Assembly (NCBI RefSeq): GCF_004382795.1
Contig: NZ_SMSG01000005.1
Coordinates: 269,680-333,679, forward strand
From: Cumulibacter soli
GTDB taxonomy: Bacteria > Actinomycetota > Actinomycetes > Mycobacteriales > Antricoccaceae
DNA: 64,000 nt
Direction: 5' to 3'
The notes below the pieces were generated by a model. It worked only from the letters and a program-made list of their open reading frames with translations, had not been told where the DNA came from and searched no databases. Below are positions 51,471 to 59,806 of the stretch, one piece after another. The position numbers and the translations under genes were made by a program. The number at the start of each line of letters is the position of its first letter. Within the stretch, counting starts at the first letter, position 1.

Positions 51471-53386
51471 AGATCTTCACCAAGCCCCGGTCCGTCTTGC
51501 GAGGTCGCGGCACCACTGTGCTCGCCGCGACGATGGTGACGACGTCCGCGCTCCTCGCGCAGACCCTGGTAGCGACCAACGCGACGTGGAACGACGCCGA
51601 GTGGGTGCACTCAGATGGGGTCGGCACCCTTGATTGTGTGGAGCCGGCTGGCCAGTTCGCCACCCGAGCCGAGGGGCGGTTCCTCAGCGGTTCGCTGCTG
51701 GACATCAATCTCGACAGCATCGCCGAGGCAGAACGCGTAGAAGTGACCAACGATGGGTCCCGCTCGATGGTGCAGACCGCCGGCACGCCCGTCAGCGGTC
51801 TGCCTGACGCGTACGCCGATCCGCTGTCCGCCGAAGTGCTGAGCCTGCTCAATCTCGACCTCACTGGGCTGCTGGAACTACCGGCCGATGCCTCGACCGG
51901 TGTCGTGGGGCAGTTCGGTCAAGCACAGTCCGATGGCACCGCGGTCGGCGCCAGTGGGTTGATCACGGATTCCGGTGGTATCGATCTGTCGCACGAACAG
52001 ACCGGCGACTACCCGGACCTGGCAACACTGCAACTCTCCGAAATCCTAAACTCTGACCTGCTCGGTGACCTGGGACTCGGCACGCTGCTGTCCAACGTCG
52101 CAGATCTCACCTTGGAACTTGGCGCCGTTGCGGGGCGCGCCAGCTACTCGACCTGTGACTACCTCTGGGGATCGGACCCCGACACGGTCAACCGCGAGTA
52201 TCTCGCCGCATCCGCCGATCTTGGCTTCTCCACGCCGCTGATCGGCGAGTTGGTGAGCGCTATCGGCGGCTCGGAGCAGGAGCAATGCTCCGATACGCCG
52301 CTCAGCACCGTGAAACTGCTCGAATGCACGGTCAACGGTCTCGCGAGCGATGAAGGCGTCGTCGACTCCCTCGTCAGTGGTGTCACGGGGTTGTTGGGCA
52401 CGCTGACCAATAATCTCGGCCTCGGTGAGATCACCGCCGATCTCACTGCCACAGTTGACCTGAGCGGGGTTCAGGCGTTGTTGGATGACACCCTCACCGA
52501 TACCGGCGGCGTGATCACGGTCAACCTCGGCGACGGCACCGTCCAGGTCAACACGGCGGCGCTGCTGGAAGCGGCGTACCCGGGGACCTACACCGACGGA
52601 CTCAACGGACTCGCTCCGAACACCAATCCGCTGGCGGATCCCGGCGTCCTCAACGAGTTGGTCGATCGGGTCAGCGCCTTGCTGGCCGACTGGATCGTGA
52701 ACGTCCAGAATGCAATCACCACGGCGATCGGCCAGACGACGATCACCGCTGGCGTGCGCATTGACCTTGAACTCACCACGATTCTCGGTACCCTCCCGAT
52801 TGGCGATATCGAGGTCGCCGTCGACTGCCGCCCGACGGGCAGTACGACGGCGGGACCGGGATGCACCCTCGCCGAGTTGCTTGACAGCGGCCCGAATCCG
52901 GGCGTGCAAGAGGTCACCGCAGGCTTCGAGGTCCTGCCCGGTCTGCCTGGCCTTGTAGGGGATCTCCTGAACGGCGTGGTTGGGACGGTGATTGCCGGAT
53001 TGGTCAGCAATCTTGTGAGTGGTACCGCCGGTCTGGTCGGGACGGTAGTGAACGACACTCTGGACCCCGTCGTCACCGGAGCGGTCAACGCGTTGCCTGG
53101 CTTGACCGCACCTGTCGTCAACCTGGTCAGCGACCTTTACAACGGGCTGTTCCTCAGCGGAATCGTCGCGCTGACGATCAATGCGCAGAACGACACGTCC
53201 GATCCGAACGATGTTGAACCGCAGGAGTGGGCGACGTTGCCCGAGGGCCAGTTCGATGTGTCGGCCATCAGGGTGGGCGTACTTGATCTGCTCGGCGCCT
53301 ATCACGTCAACGTGCACCTCGGTCGGGCTTCGGTGGGGCCGGGCTGCGCCGTCGCGACGGCGGCGGTTGACTGCGCGGGGTACTGA
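51467..53386 (+). CDS. Choice-of-anchor G family exported protein, SipW-type signal
   Basis: A 639-residue protein of the choice-of-anchor G group. The signal region RGRGTTVLAATMVTTSALLAQTLVATNATWNDAEWVHSDG carries the same W-x-D-x-E-W motif as the TasA-like protein upstream. The mature part is low in charge and full of repeated Leu/Gly/Val/Asp segments (LLSLLNLDLTGLLELPADAS; GLLGTLTNNLGLGEITADLTATVDLSGVQ; VGDLLNGVVGTVIAGLVSNLVSGTAGLVGTVVNDTLDPVV). No membrane anchor or sorting signal is seen at the C-terminus (TAAVDCAGY). It is the last gene of the operon and a paralogue of the gene at 61435. Confidence 0.88.
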   Translation: MKIFTKPRSVLRGRGTTVLAATMVTTSALLAQTLVATNATWNDAEWVHSDGVGTLDCVEPAGQFATRAEGRFLSGSLLDINLDSIAEAERVEVTNDGSRSMVQTAGTPVSGLPDAYADPLSAEVLSLLNLDLTGLLELPADASTGVVGQFGQAQSDGTAVGASGLITDSGGIDLSHEQTGDYPDLATLQLSEILNSDLLGDLGLGTLLSNVADLTLELGAVAGRASYSTCDYLWGSDPDTVNREYLAASADLGFSTPLIGELVSAIGGSEQEQCSDTPLSTVKLLECTVNGLASDEGVVDSLVSGVTGLLGTLTNNLGLGEITADLTATVDLSGVQALLDDTLTDTGGVITVNLGDGTVQVNTAALLEAAYPGTYTDGLNGLAPNTNPLADPGVLNELVDRVSALLADWIVNVQNAITTAIGQTTITAGVRIDLELTTILGTLPIGDIEVAVDCRPTGSTTAGPGCTLAELLDSGPNPGVQEVTAGFEVLPGLPGLVGDLLNGVVGTVIAGLVSNLVSGTAGLVGTVVNDTLDPVVTGAVNALPGLTAPVVNLVSDLYNGLFLSGIVALTINAQNDTSDPNDVEPQEWATLPEGQFDVSAIRVGVLDLLGAYHVNVHLGRASVGPGCAVATAAVDCAGY

Positions 53387-53394
53387 GTGAACGC

Positions 53395-53418
53395 ATCGAC
53401 ACTCGTGACGGTGTCGAT
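53395..53418 (+). terminator. Hairpin 1 after the surface operon
   Basis: ATCGACAC (53395-53402) pairs with GTGTCGAT (53411-53418), 9 bases after the stop codon. Confidence 0.5.
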
Positions 53419-53442
53419 CTTCAGGTAGCACCAGAACGCTGA

Positions 53443-53477
53443 GGTGGGTCCATTCTCGATTCGAGGATGGACCCACC
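53443..53477 (+). terminator. Hairpin 2 after the surface operon
   Basis: GGTGGGTCCATTCTC (53443-53457) pairs with GAGGATGGACCCACC (53463-53477) over 15 positions with one U-G wobble and a 5-base loop. A very stable likely terminator. Confidence 0.7.
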
Positions 53478-53555
53478 GCAGTTCTCGGGGTTGAGGCCCG
53501 CTGTCGGCTGTAGTGGTCTGGGTCATAGTCTGGGTGGGACGTGAGGAGTGGCCAA

Positions 53556-54395
53556 ATGACTGACACCGCCCAACCTGTGAACCTCCCGATGCCGAGTCGC
53601 CGACCGCAGGATGAGCCGCCGGCGCTGTTGGGACCGAGTGAAACCGACTGGAGTGCGCTGACCGACCGCCTGAATCGGCTGCTGCGGCTGCGTACTACGC
53701 CGGTGGGGATGAAGCTGTTCGCGACGGTCGCCGAGATGGAGGCTGTGCCGAAGATCCGGCGTCCGAAGGCGATCCACACGACCGACCAAATCGTCGCGCA
53801 GGCAGCTCGGATCGGTTTCACCGTAGGAATCACCAACGACGACCTCGTCGGCCCACAGTGTGGTGCGGTGATCGGATTGCACCCGCGCGATGAGTCGTGG
53901 CTGTCCGGCGACCGCATGGCCGGTGTGTGGTTCGCCGATCAGGAGGAAGCGTCGCGACACCAGCATGCGATGGATACGGTGCCCGACAACCTGTACGAGG
54001 CGATGGCCGTGTCACCGCTAGCCTCCGGCCGACTCGACCCGCCGGACGTCGTCCTGATTTATGCCACCCCCGCACAGTCGATTCTGATGATCAACGGGCT
54101 GCAGTGGTCGGGCTACAAGAAGTTTGAGTGGTCCTGCGTCGGGGAGTCATCGTGCGCCGACTCGTGGGGGAGGGCGCTCGCGACTCGGGAACCGTCGATG
54201 TCGATCCCGTGCTACGCCGAGCGTCGGTACGGCGGCGTCCTCGAGGACGAACTCTTGTTGGCGCTGCCGCCGGAGTACCTACCGGGGATGCTCGATGGGC
54301 TGGATGCGTTGGGCCGTAACGGATTCCGCTACCCGATACCGCAGTACGGCATCCAGTCGGATGCGCGCGCCGGACTCGGTGTTTCCTACACCTGA
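53556..54395 (+). CDS. DUF169 family protein
   Basis: A 279-residue protein beginning at ATG 53556 with GAGGAG upstream. It shows the DUF169 pattern: LNRLLRLRTTPVGMKLF (the LxxxPVAVxF-like opening), CGAVIGLH, a PDVVLIYATPAQSILMINGLQW segment and cysteines in FEWSCVGESSCADSWG and IPCYAERRYGG. The family occurs in archaea and bacteria and has no established activity; conserved cysteines suggest metal or cofactor binding. Soluble, no signal peptide, transcribed alone. Confidence 0.88.
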   Translation: MTDTAQPVNLPMPSRRPQDEPPALLGPSETDWSALTDRLNRLLRLRTTPVGMKLFATVAEMEAVPKIRRPKAIHTTDQIVAQAARIGFTVGITNDDLVGPQCGAVIGLHPRDESWLSGDRMAGVWFADQEEASRHQHAMDTVPDNLYEAMAVSPLASGRLDPPDVVLIYATPAQSILMINGLQWSGYKKFEWSCVGESSCADSWGRALATREPSMSIPCYAERRYGGVLEDELLLALPPEYLPGMLDGLDALGRNGFRYPIPQYGIQSDARAGLGVSYT

Positions 54396-54515
54396 GCCCC
54401 CACGCGAAACCGACGACGAGTGCGCCGTCGGCACGCCGACTTGCGGGGGAGCGAGTAACGATAATCGGCCCAGACCGTTGCTCGCTGCCCCGCAGAATGG
54501 CCAAGTGCGGCCGGA

Positions 54516-55163
54516 TTACGCCGGGGTTGATTCGCCCCAGGTGTTCCAGAACGTGATGTCTTCGATCGGCCCGCGGGCGGCGGGTTTGAAGTCGGTGCCC
54601 TTGGTGTAGGCGATCGGCAGCATCGCCGCCTGCGTGAAGCCCTCGGGGATCTCCAACAGTTCGGCGGTTTCCTGCGCGTGGGCCAGGTGGAACGTCGTCC
54701 ACACCGATCCGAGGCCGCGCGAACGCAGCGCTAGGCAGAAGCTCCAGATCGCCGGGTGAATCGAGCCGAAGAATCCTGCGGCGCTTTCCAGATTTGCCGG
54801 CTTTCCCGCGATGCAAGGGATGACCAGCGCCGGTACCTGCTCAATGACATCGACGAGGTATGCAGCCGAGCTACGTACGCGTCCGGTCTGCTCGTCGGCC
54901 TCCTCCTGGCCCTTCGTGGCCATATACTTACGCCCGACTTCCTTGTAGAACTCGGCGAGTTTGGCGCGCTTGGCCTCGTCCGTCACGATCATCCAGCGCC
55001 ATCCCTGGGAATTGCTGCCCGTGGGGGCTTGTACGGCCAGGCGAAGGCATTCGAGGATGACTTCGGGCTCGACCGGGCGCTCAAGGTCAAGACGTTTGCG
55101 GACGGCGCGTGTGGTGCTCAACAGCCAGTCGGTGGCCTGCTTCTGTTCAGGTGAAATCGTCAT
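54516..55163 (-). CDS. Nitroreductase family protein
   Basis: A 215-residue FMN-dependent oxidoreductase: TTRAVRKRLDLERPVEPEVILECLRLAVQAPTGSNSQGWRWMIVTD with the phosphate-binding RxVRKR and the SNSQ/W flavin contacts, a middle AYLVDVIEQVPALVIPCI strand, and FFGSIHPAIWSFCLALRSRGLGSVWTT. This resembles actinobacterial nitroreductases that reduce quinones or nitro compounds with NAD(P)H. It is transcribed leftward, convergent with DUF169, and divergent from the riboswitch operon. Confidence 0.92.
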   Translation of the reverse strand: MTISPEQKQATDWLLSTTRAVRKRLDLERPVEPEVILECLRLAVQAPTGSNSQGWRWMIVTDEAKRAKLAEFYKEVGRKYMATKGQEEADEQTGRVRSSAAYLVDVIEQVPALVIPCIAGKPANLESAAGFFGSIHPAIWSFCLALRSRGLGSVWTTFHLAHAQETAELLEIPEGFTQAAMLPIAYTKGTDFKPAARGPIEDITFWNTWGESTPA

Positions 55164-55292
55164 GACTTGACCCTAGCCCGAACAGTTCAGTGCACCAACG
55201 GATGTAGTCACGCTGCTGTCAAAGCGATCTGCTGCCGACATCACCGTCGGCGCGCCTTCGGGCGTAGCGACCCGCTCAACACTAGGGGAAAC

Positions 55293-55412
55293 TGCCGGGT
55301 GCTAATCTCGACGAGTCCATTGCGATGGGACCCGAGGAAGCCGGTGTGAATCCGGCGCGGTACCGCCACTGTAGACGGTGCACAGACACGTGCCCGTGAG
55401 CCAGATACTCGC
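55293..55412 (+). promoter_or_regulatory. Cobalamin (B12) riboswitch
   Basis: Conserved core elements are in order: GGAAGCCGGTGTGAATCCGG (about 55333-55352), CGCGGTACCGCCACTGTAGACGG with the invariant GCCACTGT B12 box (about 55365-55372), and the closing GTGAGCCAGATACTC (about 55396-55410). Ends are approximate. It precedes a two-binding-protein FecCD-type ABC operon, identifying the cargo as a corrinoid. Confidence 0.92.
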
Positions 55413-55457
55413 CCCATTCGTACCTTTCAGTGTCGGGGCGGCGTACCCCGAGAAAGG
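55410..55457 (+). promoter_or_regulatory. Expression platform: ribosome-site sequestering hairpin
   Basis: CCTTTC (55423-55428) and TCGGGG (55433-55438) pair with CCCCGA (55446-55451) and GAAAGG (55452-55457), the latter being the ribosome site for the GTG at 55470. Alternatively CGCCCC (55410-55415), at the riboswitch's 3' edge, pairs with GGGGCG (55435-55440), which would break the sequestering stem. Confidence 0.6.
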
Positions 55458-55469
55458 CTGCGCGAAGTC

Positions 55470-56534
55470 GTGCACGCTTCTTTTACTTCATCCCACCTTC
55501 TCGGCAGGCGACGTCGCCCCTGGGTCTTGCTCGCGTGTTTGGCTGTGGCTGCATCGCTAGCGAGCTGCTCAGCCGAAACAAGCCCAGAGGCGCGAGCGTC
55601 TGGGGGCGCCTCGGTCGAGAACTGCGACATCGATGTCCCCGTTGGCGATCCGCCCGAGCGTGTGTTCGCATCTGAACAGCCGGCAATTGAAATCATGCAC
55701 GCGCTGGGGCTCAGCGACCGACTCGTCGCTACCAGTACGTTGCACGCCGCGATCCTGCCGGAATACGCGCAAGTCCAAGCGGACCTGGAATACACCCAGG
55801 ACCTCCCGAGTCGGGAGGGTCTGCTGGCGATGGATCCGGACTTCGTCCTTGTGGGTTTCAATCATCCCTTCGCCGAGGACGGCACGTTCGGCACCCGGGC
55901 GAGCCTGGCCGACTTGGGCATCCGCACTTGGATCCTGAGCCCGCTGTGTCCGACGGAGGATGGCTTGTCGGACGAGGCACTTGATCCGCAGAACGTCAGC
56001 GTCGAGACGATCTATGACGACCTGCGCGGATTGGGTGTGATCTTTGACGTCGAGGAGCAGGCGGAGGAGATCATCGCGGACCAGCAGGTTCGCATCGCGG
56101 CCGTGGAGGAAGCCGTCAGCGGCGCAGATCGCCCCAAAGTGGCATTCGTCCGAGCTCTCGAAGATGGAACCTTCCGCATTGTCAGCGGCACTGACTTCGG
56201 CACCCGGATTATCGAGCACGCCGGCGGCGAGAACGTTTTCGCCGATCTCGATGCCGATCGCAAAATCATCGTCGATGCCGAAGAACTGATCTCCCGCGAC
56301 CCCGACGTGATTCTCACCGACAGCTGCTGCGACCCGAGTTACACCGTCGAGAACCGCGACGAGGACGCTCTGGCAATCCTGCAGCATCCCGCGCTCGCCG
56401 GCGTCACCGCGGTCGAGAACGATCAGGTTTACCCGTTCCTGTTAGCCGATCGCAGCGCCGGCATCCGCGCTGCCCAAGCAATCGAGATGGTCGCCGCGAT
56501 TCTGCACCCACACCTGGTGCAGGAACCCGCATAA
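55470..56534 (+). CDS. Corrinoid ABC transporter substrate-binding lipoprotein, BtuF-like (1)
   Basis: A 354-residue lipoprotein: signal RRRRPWVLLACLAVAASLASCSAE with lipobox LASC. The binding domain is the two-lobe helical-backbone type of BtuF/FhuD/FecB: PPERVFASEQPAIEIMHALGLSDRLVATS, REGLLAMDPDFVLVG, LGIRTWILSPLC, ADQQVRIAAVEEAV, and the C-terminal lobe PALAGVTAVENDQVYPFLLADRSAGIRAAQAIEMVAAILHP. GTG start; its ribosome site is inside the riboswitch-controlled hairpin. Riboswitch control makes cobalamin or a precursor the likely ligand. A close paralogue follows after 38 bases. An unusual CC pair is present in TDSCCDPSYT. Confidence 0.88.
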   Translation: MHASFTSSHLLGRRRRPWVLLACLAVAASLASCSAETSPEARASGGASVENCDIDVPVGDPPERVFASEQPAIEIMHALGLSDRLVATSTLHAAILPEYAQVQADLEYTQDLPSREGLLAMDPDFVLVGFNHPFAEDGTFGTRASLADLGIRTWILSPLCPTEDGLSDEALDPQNVSVETIYDDLRGLGVIFDVEEQAEEIIADQQVRIAAVEEAVSGADRPKVAFVRALEDGTFRIVSGTDFGTRIIEHAGGENVFADLDADRKIIVDAEELISRDPDVILTDSCCDPSYTVENRDEDALAILQHPALAGVTAVENDQVYPFLLADRSAGIRAAQAIEMVAAILHPHLVQEPA

Positions 56535-56572
56535 AGCGCCATCCACACTCACACCTAAAGAGGGATAGTCGC

Positions 56573-57625
56573 ATGACTTTGCTTCATTACCGAAGGCTCG
56601 CCGTTGTTGCCGCGTGTTTAGGCCTGGTGGGCACGAGCGCGTGCGCTGCCAACGCGAACGACCGATCCTCTGCCGCGGATGCCGTCACCGTTGAGAACTG
56701 CGGAATCGACGTCACGGTAAGTGAACCGCCTGAACGCGTATACGCCGCCTATCAGCCGGCCATCGAGATCGCGCACGCGTTAGGTATCAGCGATCGCCTG
56801 ATCGAGACCGCGTTCCTTGATGCACAGGTGCTGCCGGAATACACGCAGGCCCAGAGCGAGGTTCCGTATGTGGAGAAACTGCCCAGCCGCGAGGCCATGT
56901 TGGCCACCGCGCCTGACTTCATCCTGTCGGGGTATAACAACGTCTTCACCGAAGATGGTGCTGGTGATGAGGGTTTCGGGACTCGGGCAAGCCTGGCCGA
57001 ACTAGGCATCCAAAGTTGGATCCTCAGTCCGCTGTGTCCTAGTGAAGACGGGCTCTCCGATGAGGCGATTGATCCCGCTTCCGTCGATGTGGAAACGATC
57101 TACGACGACCTGAATGACCTCGGCGTCCTATTCGATGTCGAGGAGCGCGCTGAGGAGGTCATCGCGGACCAGCAGCAACGCATCGCCGCCGTCGAGCAGG
57201 CGCTCGCTGGAGTAGATACGCCCAGCGTCGCGATCGTCCTGCTGGACGAAGGTGGGGGCATTCGCGTCGCCGGTGGTATCGACTTCGGTACCCAGATCAT
57301 CGAGCATGCGGGCGGGGTGAACGCGTTCGCCGACCTCGTCGATAAGCGCCATGTGGACATCGATCTCGAAGAGCTGATTGACCGTGACCCCGACGTCATC
57401 GTCACCAGCACGTGTTGCGACGCCTCCTATACCCGCGAGGACGGCGTGGAAGAAGTGCAGACGCTTATGCAGAACCCCGCGTTGGCAGGTATGTCGGCGG
57501 TGCAGAGCGAGCAGGTGTATCCGTTCCTGTTTGCTGACCGCGCGGCGGGGGTCCGCGTCGCCTACGCGATCGAACTGATGGCTTCGCTCCTGCACCCCGA
57601 CTTGGTCCCGCCCAGCGAGGATTAG
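56573..57625 (+). CDS. Corrinoid ABC transporter substrate-binding lipoprotein, BtuF-like (2)
   Basis: A 350-residue lipoprotein with signal RRLAVVAACLGLVGTSACAAN and lipobox TSAC. It is a tandem paralogue of the preceding gene (VENCGIDVTVSEPPERVYAAYQPAIEIAHALGISDRLIET; REAMLATAPDFILSGYNNVFTEDG; TSTCCDASYTREDG), clearly homologous throughout but diverged. Both keep the ENC and CC cysteines. Two binding proteins for one permease pair suggest different corrinoids or affinities. It is followed 10 bases later by the first permease. Confidence 0.88.
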   Translation: MTLLHYRRLAVVAACLGLVGTSACAANANDRSSAADAVTVENCGIDVTVSEPPERVYAAYQPAIEIAHALGISDRLIETAFLDAQVLPEYTQAQSEVPYVEKLPSREAMLATAPDFILSGYNNVFTEDGAGDEGFGTRASLAELGIQSWILSPLCPSEDGLSDEAIDPASVDVETIYDDLNDLGVLFDVEERAEEVIADQQQRIAAVEQALAGVDTPSVAIVLLDEGGGIRVAGGIDFGTQIIEHAGGVNAFADLVDKRHVDIDLEELIDRDPDVIVTSTCCDASYTREDGVEEVQTLMQNPALAGMSAVQSEQVYPFLFADRAAGVRVAYAIELMASLLHPDLVPPSED

Positions 57626-57635
57626 GCCGAGCAAG

Positions 57636-58739
57636 ATGCAGCGGAGTGACAATACGGTGATGCCGGCCGCGCCGGCTTCCGAGCGGCCGGTCGAGGCCGC
57701 GCGCCCGGCTGCCCGCGTTGCTGTTCCTCGCGCCGGTTTATTGAGCGGCCACTGGCGTTCGCTCGGCATCCTGCTTGCCGTTGCGGTGCTGGTGGTCGTA
57801 GCGCTGGCTTCTGTCCTGCTAGGCACGCTCTCCGTCAACCTCTCCGACGTGTTCGGCGCCGTCACGGGTCCACCGGACACAGACGTTGAGCGGGCTGTTC
57901 GCTACATCCGAATCCCGCGCACGGTGACGGGTCTACTAGCGGGAGCGGCGCTCGGTATCGCCGGTGCGGTAATGCAAGGCCTCACCCGTAACCCGCTGGC
58001 GGGCCCTGGCCTGTTGGGTGTCAATGCCGGCGCGGCGCTGGCGGTGGTCCTGGCAATGATTGGCCTAGGCATCACTACCGCCGCCGGTTATGTGTGGTTC
58101 GCCCTTGCCGGTGCCGCCGTCGCCGCTGTCTTCGTTTACACGCTAGGTTCTCTCGGCTTGGGCGGTGCCACACCCGTGAAGCTTGCGCTGGCCGGGGCAG
58201 CATTCACCGCGCTGCTGGGCGCATTCACCACGATGATCACGTTGCAAGACGCCTCGACAATGGACGACTTTCGTTACTGGGTCGTGGGGTCGTTGACTCG
58301 TGCGGACAGCGACACGCTGAGCGCAGTGGCGCCGTTTCTCGCCGTTGGTATGGTCCTGGCGGTTGGCTTGACCCGTTCGCTGAATGCCCTGGCGCTGGGC
58401 GACGATCTCGCCCGCACCCTCGGCACCCGTTTATGGATCGCCCGTGCCGTGGGGGCCCTCGCAGTGGTCCTACTCGCTGGCGGCGCCACTGCTATCGCCG
58501 GCCCGGTCGGGTTCATCGGCCTGGTGGTATCGCACATCGCACGGATGATCACCGGACCGGACTACCGCTGGGTGCTCGCCTGGACCGCCGTACTCGCCCC
58601 CACACTGCTACTGATAGCCGACATCCTGGGTCGCATTCTGGTCCAACCTGAACAACTTCAGGTTGGCATCATCACGGGACTGGCCGGCGCACCGTTCTTC
58701 CTTTACCTCGTCCGCAATCGCAAGGTGATTGGAACATGA
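57636..58739 (+). CDS. FecCD-family ABC transporter permease (1)
   Basis: A 367-residue permease with about ten membrane segments. Family marks: the RYIRIPRTVTGLLAGAALGIAGAVMQGLTRNPLAGPGLLGVNAGAALAVVLAM block and the coupling region VSHIARMITGPDYRWVLAWTAVLAPTLLLIADILGRILVQPEQLQVGIITGLAGAPFFLYLVRN. It has a hydrophilic N-terminal leader of about 40 residues. It overlaps the second permease by 4 bases, so the two form a heterodimeric pore. Confidence 0.93.
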   Translation: MQRSDNTVMPAAPASERPVEAARPAARVAVPRAGLLSGHWRSLGILLAVAVLVVVALASVLLGTLSVNLSDVFGAVTGPPDTDVERAVRYIRIPRTVTGLLAGAALGIAGAVMQGLTRNPLAGPGLLGVNAGAALAVVLAMIGLGITTAAGYVWFALAGAAVAAVFVYTLGSLGLGGATPVKLALAGAAFTALLGAFTTMITLQDASTMDDFRYWVVGSLTRADSDTLSAVAPFLAVGMVLAVGLTRSLNALALGDDLARTLGTRLWIARAVGALAVVLLAGGATAIAGPVGFIGLVVSHIARMITGPDYRWVLAWTAVLAPTLLLIADILGRILVQPEQLQVGIITGLAGAPFFLYLVRNRKVIGT

Positions 58740-59806
58740 AGTTGTTGGTTCGTCGCGGACCGACTCGGGACACCCTCGTAGTGGCTGTTCGAGGCGGCGC
58801 TGTCTCGTTCCGGCTCAGTCGCGCCTCCGTGTTGCTCACCATCCTCGCGGGCGCGGCAGCAGTTGCCATCGCCACGGCGTCGTTAACCCTCGGGGTGTAC
58901 CCAATCTCGGTGTCCGATGCCATCACCATCGTCGGTGGCGGAGGCACGCTCATTGAACGTGATGTTGTGCTGGGCGATCGCCTGCCCAGGGCGCTGACCG
59001 GCCTCGGCGTCGGTGCAGCGTTCGCACTGTCGGGCGCCATCCTGCAGCGCATCGCCGCCAACCCGCTGGTCAGTCCCGATGTCATCGGTATTAACTCTGG
59101 CGCCGCGATGGGCGCACTGATCGTGCTGCTCATCGCGGGAGGCAGCGGCCCGCAGCTGGTCGTCGGCGCGCTCATTGGTGCGATCGTCGCAGCCATGATG
59201 ATTGTGCTCATCGCCTATCGGCGCGGACTGCACGGGTTCCGGCTGGTGCTGGTGGGCATCGGCGTCGCCGCGATGCTCTCCTCGGCTATCTCGTACTTGC
59301 TTACCCGCTCGGACATCCACCGCGCCATGAGCGCCGCCGCCTGGTTGACCGGCAGCCTCGCCAACCGCAGCAGCATGCACGCGACGATTATCGGCATTGC
59401 CCTGATAGCGGCGATCCCAGCTTTGGTCGTCGGTTCAAGGCACCTACGGCTCCTCGAACTTGGCGACGACCTCACCCGCTCCCTGACCGGCGCTGGCCAA
59501 GGCCGCAAGGTGGCTTTGCTGCTGCTCGCCGTGGTCCTTGCTGCGATGGCCACCGCAGCCGCGGGACCTATCGGATTCGTTGCGTTGGTGGCGCCGCAGA
59601 TTACCCGACGCATCCTTGCTGAACGGCAGGTCGCTCTGGCGCCTTCAGCCGCTGTCGGAGCACTCGTGGTTGTTGGTGCAGATCTCGCGGGCCGACTGTT
59701 ATTCGCGCCTTCAGAGATGCCCGTCGGCGTTCTGACCGCAATCATGGGAGCGCCAGTCCTGCTCTACCTCCTCGCCCGCGCCCACCGCATAGGAGCCGCC
59801 GGATGA
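58736..59806 (+). CDS. FecCD-family ABC transporter permease (2)
   Basis: A 356-residue permease of the same family as its upstream partner. RLPRALTGLGVGAAFALSGAILQRIAANPLVSPDVIGINSGAAMGALIVLL and FVALVAPQITRRILAERQVALAPSAAVGALVVVGADLAGRLLFAPSEMPVGVLTAIMGAPVLLYLLARAH are the conserved blocks. The N-terminal part (residues 1-35) is hydrophilic. It overlaps both neighbours by ATGA, implying coupled translation and fixed stoichiometry. Confidence 0.93.
   Translation: MKLLVRRGPTRDTLVVAVRGGAVSFRLSRASVLLTILAGAAAVAIATASLTLGVYPISVSDAITIVGGGGTLIERDVVLGDRLPRALTGLGVGAAFALSGAILQRIAANPLVSPDVIGINSGAAMGALIVLLIAGGSGPQLVVGALIGAIVAAMMIVLIAYRRGLHGFRLVLVGIGVAAMLSSAISYLLTRSDIHRAMSAAAWLTGSLANRSSMHATIIGIALIAAIPALVVGSRHLRLLELGDDLTRSLTGAGQGRKVALLLLAVVLAAMATAAAGPIGFVALVAPQITRRILAERQVALAPSAAVGALVVVGADLAGRLLFAPSEMPVGVLTAIMGAPVLLYLLARAHRIGAAG

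Noticed and set aside
52046..53917. 623-residue open frame on the minus strand
   Set aside because: It lies antisense to the choice-of-anchor G gene, is rich in Arg/Asp/Val typical of the complement of GC-rich coding DNA, and has no recognisable domain.
55164..55500. Short frame overlapping the B12 riboswitch
   Set aside because: The sequence is explained by conserved riboswitch elements; the first real start is GTG 55470 with a lipoprotein signal.
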